Position numbers and translations under genes: made by a program
The notes under the pieces: model-generated
Told to the model about the DNA's origin: nothing
The model's input: the letters and a program-made list of their open reading frames with translations, nothing else
Database searches by the model: none
In this document: one piece after another, positions 6,688-13,912 of the stretch
Numbering within the stretch: the first letter of the stretch is position 1
How the letters are laid out: the number at the start of each line of letters is the position of its first letter
Assembly: GCA_017577895.1 (NCBI GenBank)
Contig: PKQY01000045.1
Coordinates: 1-15,163 of the forward strand
Source of the DNA: Bacillota bacterium
GTDB lineage: Bacteria; Bacillota; Bacilli; ZCTH02-B2
Length of the DNA: 15,163 nucleotides
Direction: 5' to 3'

Positions 6688-6931
6688 GGTCGTGGCTCCT
6701 TCGCGAAAAATGATCATTTTTAAAATAATTTTTTGTTATTGCAGGATTTTTTCGACGCCATGTAGAAAATAAAACATGTAAAAAATTAAAAAATCCATCA
6801 AGAAAAAATCCATCAAGCATCATGGCCTTCGATGTCATCTTACCGGTTTCCCCATTTCGGCTTCAACTACGAATTGTCCGCGATTTGTACATGACCAACA
6901 TCCATCACCCGTGTAGACGGCAAAAAAACGA
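6688..6931. other. AT-rich divergent intergenic region
   Basis: These 244 bases lie between the zinc-ribbon gene and the sensor kinase. The part from about 6710 to 6820 is much richer in A and T than the rest of the window and holds a tandem repeat at 6788-6817 and two CATGTA copies 16 bases apart near 6760-6780. I see no clear -35/-10 pair on either strand, although both genes must start from here. Confidence 0.55.
6788..6817. repeat. Perfect tandem 15-bp repeat
   Basis: AAAAAATCCATCAAG occurs twice with no gap (6788-6802 and 6803-6817), directly followed by CATCATGG. On the minus strand each unit reads CTTGATGGATTTTTT. It lies about 100 bases upstream of the zinc-ribbon start and 115 upstream of the kinase start. 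It could be a double operator or simply a recent duplication. Confidence 0.85.
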
Positions 6932-8713
6932 ATGAAAAATGGAGATGATCGGTTGTTTATTCCAAACCGTACGTTGCTGTCCGGTGGCTTAGTGACGGGG
7001 CTGCTTTTATTTTTGCTGCTGGTGTGGCGGCAGCAATCGATACCCGGTGCGGCCATCTTTTTTTTCATCGTGTACATGTTGACCAACGTGTGGTTGTTCT
7101 TGGATGACCATTCTTCGCGTTGGACGTTTTCCGGCAGCCTGTTGAATCTTGCGGCTCTCCTCGGTTTTCATGGGATGTCGGGGGTTGATTCGTCGGTGTG
7201 GATGTTCTATTGGTTGTCGGGCGTACTTCTGTTGCGGCATGTGCGTTCGGCCCGCCTGGCGGTCGCGCTTGTCTTGGGGCTGGGGGTCAGTTATGTCCTC
7301 TTGGAAGGCCGGCACGCTGATGCTTCCTTCGATCTGCGGTGGTTCGGGACGACCGTCCTGTGGGCCCTGTTGTTGATGGTCATTCTCTTCATGGAATGGG
7401 TCCGGCGAAACCGCATCCTGGCGTTGGAGCGCCAGCGCGACAAACTGAAAAAACGGCTGGAAGAAATGCGGGAACAAATGCGCCGCATCATCCGGAAGGC
7501 GGAAGAGTGGTCGCTCCGGGACAACTTGACCGGCTTGTACAATTTAAAAGGTTTTCAGCAACAGCTGCGGCAAACGATGCGGGTGCGCTCGCCGATGCTG
7601 TTGCTGCTGTTGGACGTCGTATCCTTTTCCGAGTTTAACGCCTACATGGGGCGGGAAGCCGGCGATGAACTGTTGTGTGCCATTGCGGAAGCGTTGAAAA
7701 AAGAGATGCCTCCCCAGGCCATCCTTTCCCGCTATGCCGGAGACAAGTTTGCCGTGGCTTTTGCGTACGACGAGACGACGGAGGCGGACATCGAAAAAGA
7801 CCTCCGTGCCCGTGTGGAACGGGTCGTCGCCGCCGTCCGTCCCGTCCAGCGGCCGTTGCGGTATTGTGTGGGCATGGCGTTTTATCCCCGGGACGGGAAA
7901 ACGTGGCAGGAAATGATCAACGTGGCCGAAAAACGGTTGGCCCAAAAGCAGCGGATTCTGTGCTATAACTTGGAGGCCGTGCGCATGCGCCGGGAACGGC
8001 TGTCCACCATCGGCCAGCTGGCGGCCGGGTTGGCCCACGAGATTCGCAACCCGCTGACGTCCATCCGCGGGTTTGTCCAGTTGGCGGCAGCGCAAGGGGA
8101 AGTGATGGACCGTTGGAAGGACATCATTTTGTCGGAGATCGACCGCATTGACGCCTTGCTATCCCGCTTGCTGGAAATTGCCGATCATCAACTGCAGCGG
8201 CCCCGGTTTGTCTGTTTAAACGATGTGATCCAAAAAACGTTGGATTTGATGCATTCGGAAACGGTCATGCGGGGCTGTCAGCTGAAAACGGTCTTGCCGG
8301 AGAAACCGGTGCATGTATGGCTGGAAGAGCGGCAATTTCAACAAGTATTGGTGCAGCTCATTCAATACGGGATGTTGGCCGTGGAAAAACGGTCCGACGG
8401 TTGGGTGGAGATGAAGCTGATGGAAGAAGACGATACGGTCCTCCTGATCGTCCGCGACAACGGGGACTACCCGATGCGGGAAGGGTTGGAGGATGTCGAC
8501 GACTGGACGTTGGAGCACTGGGTCCAGGCGAAAAACGATCTCTACGGCTTCGGATTTTCCCTCATCGAACAAATTGTTTCCGAGCACGGCGGCAAGCTGT
8601 CCATTCACCGGTTGCCGTTCGGCGGCAAGGAAGTGGTCATCAGTCTGCCGAAAGGCGACGGGGAGCGGGAAATGCAGCTGGTTGCTTCGGCCAGTCGGGA
8701 ACACGTAGAATAA
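6932..8713 (+). CDS. Membrane sensor: degenerate GGDEF domain fused to an orphan histidine kinase
   Basis: This 593-residue protein begins with four or five transmembrane helices (about 14-155) and a charged coiled coil (160-192). A GGDEF-like domain (194-345) carries RDNLTGLYN at 196-204 and GREAGDELL at 240-248, but AGDKF (269-273) replaces GGDEF, so it should not make cyclic di-GMP. A HisKA domain has the intact H box HEIRNPLTSIRGF with His369. The ATPase domain (465-573) is eroded: the N box reads QLIQYGML without asparagine, the G1 box DNGDYP, and the G2 box GFGFSL. The ATG at 6932 has no clear ribosome site. An in-frame TTG at 6953 follows GGAGATGATC, close to the ideal site, and may be the true start. 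No response regulator is adjacent. Confidence 0.85.
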   Translation: MKNGDDRLFIPNRTLLSGGLVTGLLLFLLLVWRQQSIPGAAIFFFIVYMLTNVWLFLDDHSSRWTFSGSLLNLAALLGFHGMSGVDSSVWMFYWLSGVLLLRHVRSARLAVALVLGLGVSYVLLEGRHADASFDLRWFGTTVLWALLLMVILFMEWVRRNRILALERQRDKLKKRLEEMREQMRRIIRKAEEWSLRDNLTGLYNLKGFQQQLRQTMRVRSPMLLLLLDVVSFSEFNAYMGREAGDELLCAIAEALKKEMPPQAILSRYAGDKFAVAFAYDETTEADIEKDLRARVERVVAAVRPVQRPLRYCVGMAFYPRDGKTWQEMINVAEKRLAQKQRILCYNLEAVRMRRERLSTIGQLAAGLAHEIRNPLTSIRGFVQLAAAQGEVMDRWKDIILSEIDRIDALLSRLLEIADHQLQRPRFVCLNDVIQKTLDLMHSETVMRGCQLKTVLPEKPVHVWLEERQFQQVLVQLIQYGMLAVEKRSDGWVEMKLMEEDDTVLLIVRDNGDYPMREGLEDVDDWTLEHWVQAKNDLYGFGFSLIEQIVSEHGGKLSIHRLPFGGKEVVISLPKGDGEREMQLVASASREHVE

Positions 8714-8747
8714 GGGTAAACACGCTTGACAGGTGAGGTGCGCAAGG

Positions 8748-9242
8748 ATGCAGATGGGCAAGGGGTTCAACATCTTGCCGAGCAATGAATTGGCCCATCA
8801 GAGAAATCAGTTCGGGATGGGGATTGTCGACTTGAATGCCTTGTCTTCCGTCATCATCGACCCGGACAACCGCGTCTACGTGGACATGGGGGCGCTGCAT
8901 GCGAAAAGTGATGTGGAACGTGGCATTCGTTTTTCGCCGGATAAGGACACGGTGCCCAACGGCCAGCCGTATTGGGTCGTCTGGGTGGCCATGGAGCGGA
9001 CCGGTGACGGCCCGGCCATTGTCGGCCTGACGGCCAGCGAAATGTGGATCGACCGGGAAAGCCGCCGAGGCTGGAAAGTGTTGCCGGACCACGTCAACGC
9101 CATGGATAAAGCGTTGAAACGACGGTTTCACTTGTACCATATGCCGGAAGACAAAAAGCAGGCGTTGCGGACCTTTTTGGAAAACGTGCATCCGCAAGCT
9201 TGGAACAACAGCAGCCCCGAATTGAAGGCGTTGTTTGAATGA
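8748..9242 (+). CDS. ywhD: YwhD family protein of unknown function
   Basis: This 164-residue soluble protein resembles B. subtilis YwhD in length and in segments such as GKGFNIL, VIIDPDNRVYVDMGALHAKS and VERGIRF. Its neighbours pbpG and speE are the same as in Bacillus, which supports the call. No catalytic motif, signal peptide or membrane helix is visible, and the function is unknown. The ATG at 8748 follows GAGGTG at 7-base spacing. A GTG at 8733 and an ATG at 8754 are in frame and also possible. It begins 34 bases after the kinase stop codon and could share its transcript. It ends before the shared terminator at 9337-9378. Confidence 0.85.
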   Translation: MQMGKGFNILPSNELAHQRNQFGMGIVDLNALSSVIIDPDNRVYVDMGALHAKSDVERGIRFSPDKDTVPNGQPYWVVWVAMERTGDGPAIVGLTASEMWIDRESRRGWKVLPDHVNAMDKALKRRFHLYHMPEDKKQALRTFLENVHPQAWNNSSPELKALFE

Positions 9243-9336
9243 ATATGACATTTTTGTGAACGGAAGGCCCATGTGGATTGCACCGGCGCATGGACTGGCT
9301 TACAATGGGAATTGCACATACTCATATGCTAGGACA

Positions 9337-9378
9337 GCAAAAGGGACAAGAAGAGGTTGGCCTTCTTGTCCCTTTTGC
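9337..9378. terminator. Bidirectional terminator between ywhD and pbpG
   Basis: A perfect 17-bp stem, 9337-9353 with 9362-9378, closes an 8-base loop. GGGACAAGAAG forms the core and runs of four A and four T sit at the base, so both strands show a stem followed by T. It lies 95 bases after ywhD and 4 bases beyond the pbpG stop codon, so one hairpin can end both convergent genes. Confidence 0.88.
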
Positions 9379-9382
9379 GTTG

Positions 9383-11449
9383 TTAACGGAACCAATCCCG
9401 CAACCGCTGCCACAATGTCCGCGGTGTCTCTGATGTCGGCGGCTCCGCCGGCGGCGTGCGTCCCGGATGGATGGAACAACGTTCCGTCGGTTCGGTGCCG
9501 GCGATGAACACTTCCAACGTAACCGTCGGACAGTAGGGCGTAGCCAGGTGGCCGGTTTGCGGGTCGACGTATGCGTAGACGATGCCGTCGGGAACGGCAA
9601 ACGATTCGACGGGACGGCCTTGATGGGCTTGTTCCATAAAGTCGGCCCAAATGGCCGCCGCCAGACGACTTTCGGCGGTCGTCAGCTTTTGCGGTTGGTC
9701 GTAACCGACCCATACGGCAGTGGACAACTGGGGCGTAAACCCCACCATCCAGGCGTCGTAATCGGTGGTGCCGGTTTTTCCTGCCACCGGGCGGCTGAGG
9801 CGGTGGCGGACCCGGTAGGCGGTGCCGCCCGGCTCAAACGGCGCTTGCAGCAAACTGGTCAACACGAAAGCGGCTTGCGGCGAGGTGACGGCGTGGCGCA
9901 CCGGCTTGGCTTGCGCCAAGATGCGGCCGTTGGCGTCGGTGATTTGTATGATGGCCGTCACCCCGGCTTGTTTTCCGCCGCCGGCGATGGCGGCGTACGC
10001 CTTGGCCATCTCCAGCGGCGTCACTTCCATGCTGCCTAAAGCCAGGGAAGGCAGCGGTTTCAAGGGGCTTTCCACCCCAAGCCGCCGCGCCGTTTCCGCC
10101 AATTTCTCCATGCCCAGCTGCAGATGGGTTTTGACCGCATAAATGTTGTCCGAGGTGCGAATGGCTTCCCGCATGGTGATGGGGCGATTCGGGTATTGAT
10201 CGCCGAAATTGCGGGGCCGGTACGTTTGCGAAGCGATGGTGAAGACGGTCGGTTCGCTCATCTGCAACGTGGCGGCGCTCCAGCCGTTTTCCAAGGCCGC
10301 CAAGTAGAGAAACGGTTTGAACGAAGACCCCGGCTGCCGCAAGGCCAGCGCCCGATTGTACTGGCTCTGCCGATAGTCCCGGCCCCCGACCATGGCCCTG
10401 AGCGCCCCGGTGGCCGGTTCGATGGCCGCCAACGCGACCTGCAGTTGGGAGTCGTCCGGCATCCACTGGTTCACCGCTTGTTCGGCGGCTTGTTGAACTT
10501 TGGGGTCCAGCGTCGTATAAATGCGCAAGCCGCCGTTGTATAATAACCCCGGATCGATGCCGTATTTTTCTTGGGCTTCCCGTAAGATGTAGTCCAAAAA
10601 ATACGGCGCGCGGGTTTTGTTTTTTTCCTCGGGTTTCAGTTGAATCGGCATCCGCTCGATGCGGACCTTTTCTTCCGGGGTGATGTAACCGGCATCGACC
10701 ATGGCCTGCAGCACCACTTGCTGGCGCTGTTTGGCCGCATTCATATCCCGGAGGGGGGAATAGCGGGACGGGTTTTTCGGAATGCCGGCCAACAGGGCGG
10801 CTTCCGCCGGCGTCAAGTCCCGGGCATGTTTCCCGAAGTACGTTTCGGCGGCGGCTTGAATGCCGTAGGCCGATTCGCCGTAATAGATGTGATTCAGATA
10901 CATGGCGAGGATTTCATCTTTGGACAACTGCATCTCCAAGCGCAAGGCGTAGAGGGCTTCCATGATTTTCCGCCCCCACGTCTTGTCGTGGCTGAGATAC
11001 AGGTTGCGGGCCAGCTGTTGCGTGATGGTGCTGGCTCCTTGGCGCAATTGCCGGTTTTTCAAATCGACCCAAGCGGCCCGCAAGATGCCTTTCGGATTCA
11101 GTCCGAAATGGCGGTAAAACGCCCGGTCTTCCACGGCCAAGGTCGCCTCAATGAGCGTCCGGGGCATCTCCGACAAAGGGATAACCCGCCGGTGCACGCC
11201 TTGGCCATGCAAGTCGTATAACGGTTGTCCGTCGGCGCTGTAGATGGTCGTCGTTTGATAGTCCGGCACTTTTGGCAAGGGCACCAGCCAAGCGTAAAGC
11301 AAGAAGGCCGCCACACCGGCGGCCGCGGCCCCCAAACCGTAGAGCGTCCACCGAAGCCCGCGTATCCATCGGGAGCGGTTTCGGCGGGTGGGCAACCCTC
11401 GCCTGGTTTCATCGGGATGGAGGGACGGGAAAGGATGGCGTTCAGCCAT
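9383..11449 (-). CDS. pbpG: Class A penicillin-binding protein (transglycosylase/transpeptidase)
   Basis: This 688-residue bifunctional peptidoglycan synthase has a short basic cytoplasmic tail and one membrane helix (about 33-56). The glycosyltransferase domain shows VEDRAFYRHFG (Glu107), RQGASTITQQLARN (136-149) and KIMEALYALRLE with Glu164. The transpeptidase domain has S375-S-F-K378, S433-D-N435 and K558-T-G560. The C-terminus is proline-rich. Length and position between ywhD and speE match B. subtilis PbpG (PBP2d, 691 residues), which acts in forespore and cortex peptidoglycan synthesis. Two start codons stand side by side, GTG at 11452 and ATG at 11449; AGGTGA suits both. It runs opposite to speE, and a possible forespore promoter precedes it. 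Confidence 0.9.
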   Translation of the reverse strand: MAERHPFPSLHPDETRRGLPTRRNRSRWIRGLRWTLYGLGAAAAGVAAFLLYAWLVPLPKVPDYQTTTIYSADGQPLYDLHGQGVHRRVIPLSEMPRTLIEATLAVEDRAFYRHFGLNPKGILRAAWVDLKNRQLRQGASTITQQLARNLYLSHDKTWGRKIMEALYALRLEMQLSKDEILAMYLNHIYYGESAYGIQAAAETYFGKHARDLTPAEAALLAGIPKNPSRYSPLRDMNAAKQRQQVVLQAMVDAGYITPEEKVRIERMPIQLKPEEKNKTRAPYFLDYILREAQEKYGIDPGLLYNGGLRIYTTLDPKVQQAAEQAVNQWMPDDSQLQVALAAIEPATGALRAMVGGRDYRQSQYNRALALRQPGSSFKPFLYLAALENGWSAATLQMSEPTVFTIASQTYRPRNFGDQYPNRPITMREAIRTSDNIYAVKTHLQLGMEKLAETARRLGVESPLKPLPSLALGSMEVTPLEMAKAYAAIAGGGKQAGVTAIIQITDANGRILAQAKPVRHAVTSPQAAFVLTSLLQAPFEPGGTAYRVRHRLSRPVAGKTGTTDYDAWMVGFTPQLSTAVWVGYDQPQKLTTAESRLAAAIWADFMEQAHQGRPVESFAVPDGIVYAYVDPQTGHLATPYCPTVTLEVFIAGTEPTERCSIHPGRTPPAEPPTSETPRTLWQRLRDWFR

Positions 11450-11495
11450 CACGGTTCACCTGCCCGCTTGCGTTCTAGCAATCTTTTCCTATTCC

Positions 11496-11526
11496 CAGTA
11501 TGGGACGCCGCGGAAAACGGTATACT
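11496..11526 (-). promoter_or_regulatory. Possible forespore (sigma-G/F-type) promoter of pbpG
   Basis: Read on the minus strand, AGTATA (11521-11526) and CATACTG (11496-11502) are separated by 18 bases. The sigma-G consensus is roughly TGAATA and CATnnTA with 17-18 bases between, so four of six and six of seven bases agree. Transcription would start near 11488, about 40 bases before the gene. This fits the forespore role of pbpG in Bacillus, but it rests on pattern matching alone. Confidence 0.45.
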
Positions 11527-11556
11527 TTTCCACGGCTGGCATCGGCGAAAAAATGC

Positions 11557-11585
11557 TTGCTTTTTCCCCGGCAATCCGGAATAAT
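11557..11585 (+). promoter_or_regulatory. Possible sigma-A promoter of the speE operon
   Basis: TTGCTT (11557-11562) and AATAAT (11580-11585) are spaced by 17 bases, each one to three mismatches from consensus. Transcription would start near 11592, about 42 bases before the speE start codon. The inverted repeat TTTTGC-AA-GCAAAA at 11593-11606 would sit at the start of the transcript, where an operator could act. Confidence 0.45.
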
Positions 11586-11633
11586 AATCTCGTTTTGCAA
11601 GCAAAATGTCACAGGCAGAAAGGTGGGTGTAAC

Positions 11634-12509
11634 GTGAGCGAGCGAGCAGGCCGGGACACGATGGAGCTATGGTTTACCGAAAAACAGACCGAACATTTCG
11701 GGATTACCGGCCGCGTGCGGCGGACGTTGGCGCAAGAGCGGACGCCGTATCAAGATTTGTTGGTGGTGGATACGTGCCAGTGGGGGCCGATGTTGCTGCT
11801 GGACGGCATGGTGATGACGTCGGAAGGGGACGAGTTCGTCTACCACGAAATGATGGCGCATCCCCCCCTGTTTACCCATCCCCATCCGCGGCATGTGCTG
11901 GTGGTGGGCGGCGGCGACGGCGGTGTCATCCGCGAAGTGTTGAAACATCCGACGGTGGAAAAGGCGGTGTTGGTGGAGATTGACGAGCGGGTGGTGGAAA
12001 ATGCCCGCCGTTACTTGCCGACCATCTCCGGCGCGTTGGACGATCCGCGGGTCGAGGTGCGCATCGAGGACGGTTTTCGGTATATTCATGAGCACCAAGA
12101 CGCCTATGACGTCATCATGGTCGATTCCACCGAACCGGTGGGGCCGGCTATGCAGTTGTTTGAAAAGAGTTTTTACGAAGGCATTTACCGGTGCTTGCGG
12201 GAAGACGGCATTTTTGTCGCCCAGACCGACAATCCTTGGTTTAAAGGCGACTTGATTCGCCGCGTGTACGCCGACATTGCGGCGACGTTTCCGATCACCC
12301 GTCTGTATTGGGCCAACATTCCCACTTATCCCAGCGGCTTTTGGACGTTTACCATCGGCTCGAAAAAGGCCGATCCGCTGGAAGTGGACGTGGCGTCGTT
12401 GCCGGACATTCCGACCCGTTACTACACGCCGGAGTTGCACAAGGCGGCGTTTGTGCTGCCCCGGTTTGTCCAAGACTTGATCCGGGACCACGTGAAGGCG
12501 GAAAGGTGA
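11634..12509 (+). CDS. speE: Spermidine synthase (polyamine aminopropyltransferase)
   Basis: This 291-residue enzyme transfers an aminopropyl group from decarboxylated S-adenosylmethionine to putrescine, or possibly to agmatine as in some thermophiles. WFTEKQTEHFGITG near the N-terminus, LLLDGMVMTSEGDEFVYHEMMAH (55-76), the nucleotide loop GGGDGGVIRE (92-101) and the catalytic DSTEPVGPA (Asp164) agree closely with B. subtilis SpeE. The GTG at 11634 is chosen because AAAGGTGG lies 7 bases upstream. The ATG at 11661 would give the usual MELW start but has a poor site. speB follows after six bases, which ties the two together in spermidine synthesis. Confidence 0.93.
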   Translation: MSERAGRDTMELWFTEKQTEHFGITGRVRRTLAQERTPYQDLLVVDTCQWGPMLLLDGMVMTSEGDEFVYHEMMAHPPLFTHPHPRHVLVVGGGDGGVIREVLKHPTVEKAVLVEIDERVVENARRYLPTISGALDDPRVEVRIEDGFRYIHEHQDAYDVIMVDSTEPVGPAMQLFEKSFYEGIYRCLREDGIFVAQTDNPWFKGDLIRRVYADIAATFPITRLYWANIPTYPSGFWTFTIGSKKADPLEVDVASLPDIPTRYYTPELHKAAFVLPRFVQDLIRDHVKAER

Positions 12510-12515
12510 GGCCCC

Positions 12516-13385
12516 ATGCGGTTTGACGAGGCGTATTCAGGGAATGTCTTTATCGCCAGCCATCCGGTCTATCGGGAAGCGAAGGCCGTCATTTTCGGCA
12601 TGCCGATGGATTTTACCGTCAGTTTCCGGCCCGGGGCCCGTTTTGGCCCGGCGCGCATTCGGGAAGTGTCCATCGGGCTGGAAGAATACAGCCCGTATTT
12701 GGATCGGGAACTGTCGGAAGTCAAATATTATGACGCCGGCGACATCCCGTTGCCCTTTGGCAATGCGGCCCGCAGCGTGGAGATGATCGGCGAGTTTGTG
12801 GCCAAATTGCTGGCCGACGGCAAGTTTCCCCTTGGGTTGGGCGGGGAGCACTTGGTGAGCTGGCCCATCATCCGCGAGATGGCCAAGGTGTATCCCGACC
12901 TGCTCGTCTTTCACATCGACGCCCATGCCGATTTGCGCAGCGAATACGAAGGGGAAGAGTTTTCCCACGCCACGCCTATCCGTAAGGCGCTGGAGTTGTT
13001 AGGGGAAGGGCGGATTTATCAGTTCGGCATCCGCTCGGGCACCCGGGAAGAGTTCCAACTGGCCCGGGAGAAACTGCACTTGTTCCCGTACGAAGTGTTG
13101 GGGCCGCTGGAGCAAGTTTTGCCGGAGCTGGCCGGGCGGCCGGTGTATGTTACCATCGACATTGACGTGCTGGATCCGGCCTTTGCGCCGGGCACCGGGA
13201 CGGCCGAATCGGGCGGCATTACGTCGAATGAGTTGTTGGCGGCCATTCACGCCATCGCCCGCTCCGATGTGCGGGTCGTCGGTGCCGACGTGGTGGAAGT
13301 GGCGCCGGTGTACGATCCGACGGAGCAAACCCCCATTGTGGCGGCCAAATTGGTGCGGGAGATTCTGCTTGGTTGGGTGAAATGA
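12516..13385 (+). CDS. speB: Agmatinase (agmatine ureohydrolase)
   Basis: This 289-residue enzyme of the ureohydrolase family splits agmatine into putrescine and urea, supplying SpeE. The manganese ligands are visible: His112 in GGEH, Asp135, His137 and Asp139 in DAHAD, and Asp215 and Asp217 in DIDVLDPAFAPGTG. Length equals B. subtilis SpeB (290). If SpeE accepts agmatine first, this enzyme could instead act on N1-aminopropylagmatine; the sequence does not decide. The ATG at 12516 follows an AGGTGAGG site that overlaps the speE stop codon, suggesting translational coupling. Its own stop overlaps the next start as ATGA. Confidence 0.93.
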   Translation: MRFDEAYSGNVFIASHPVYREAKAVIFGMPMDFTVSFRPGARFGPARIREVSIGLEEYSPYLDRELSEVKYYDAGDIPLPFGNAARSVEMIGEFVAKLLADGKFPLGLGGEHLVSWPIIREMAKVYPDLLVFHIDAHADLRSEYEGEEFSHATPIRKALELLGEGRIYQFGIRSGTREEFQLAREKLHLFPYEVLGPLEQVLPELAGRPVYVTIDIDVLDPAFAPGTGTAESGGITSNELLAAIHAIARSDVRVVGADVVEVAPVYDPTEQTPIVAAKLVREILLGWVK

Positions 13386-13912
13386 AGGAAGGATTGGCGA
13401 AGCGGCCGCCCTGGGGTTCGCCCGAGGCCGTCGAGATCGGGTTGCGCGTGGCGGTGACGCCGCCCGACGGGCCGGTGGAGCACCAGACGTTTGTGTATGC
13501 GGGGCAATGGTGGCGGCAAGACGATAAGCTGCTCTGTCGGTACGAAGACCGGGAGACGGCTTCCGTGGTCACGTTGAAAGTGGCCAGCGGGACGTTGACG
13601 CTGTTGCGGCAGGGCGACATCACTTGCCGCCAGACGTTTTGTGTCGGTCAAACGGGGCAGGCGTCTTATCGGACGCCTTACGGCGCCTGGCCGCTTGTTT
13701 GGCGGTGTCACCGGCTGGACGTACAACTCGCCGCGGGGGCAGAGAAGGCAGTAACGCGGGAGCCTTCCGGGCTGGTTTTGGCGGTCATCCGCTTTTCATA
13801 TGATCTGGAGTTGGGCGGCCAAACCCTGGGGCTTTACGATGTGCAGGTCGACATCGTCGCTGGCAAAGAAAGGGGGGCGGCAGATGCGGATCGTCGTCTG
13901 GCACAACCATGA
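13382..13912 (+). CDS. ywiB: DUF1934 / YwiB family beta-barrel protein
   Basis: This 176-residue protein of unknown role is placed as ywiB mainly because it follows speB, as in Bacillus. Its content of short beta-prone stretches and the segments HQTFVYAGQWWRQDDKLLCRYED and LKVASGTLTLLRQGD fit the calycin-like DUF1934 fold. It is longer than B. subtilis YwiB (about 142 residues). The ATG at 13382 overlaps the speB stop codon by four bases (ATGA), which argues for coupled translation; the ribosome site is weak (GGGTGA). Its last 29 bases overlap the start of the next gene. Confidence 0.75.
   Translation: MKEGLAKRPPWGSPEAVEIGLRVAVTPPDGPVEHQTFVYAGQWWRQDDKLLCRYEDRETASVVTLKVASGTLTLLRQGDITCRQTFCVGQTGQASYRTPYGAWPLVWRCHRLDVQLAAGAEKAVTREPSGLVLAVIRFSYDLELGGQTLGLYDVQVDIVAGKERGAADADRRLAQP

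Noticed and set aside
8726..8754. A perfect TTGACA (8726-8731) as a promoter for ywhD
   Set aside because: No -10 hexamer is found at 16-18 bases, and the start would fall within the gene.
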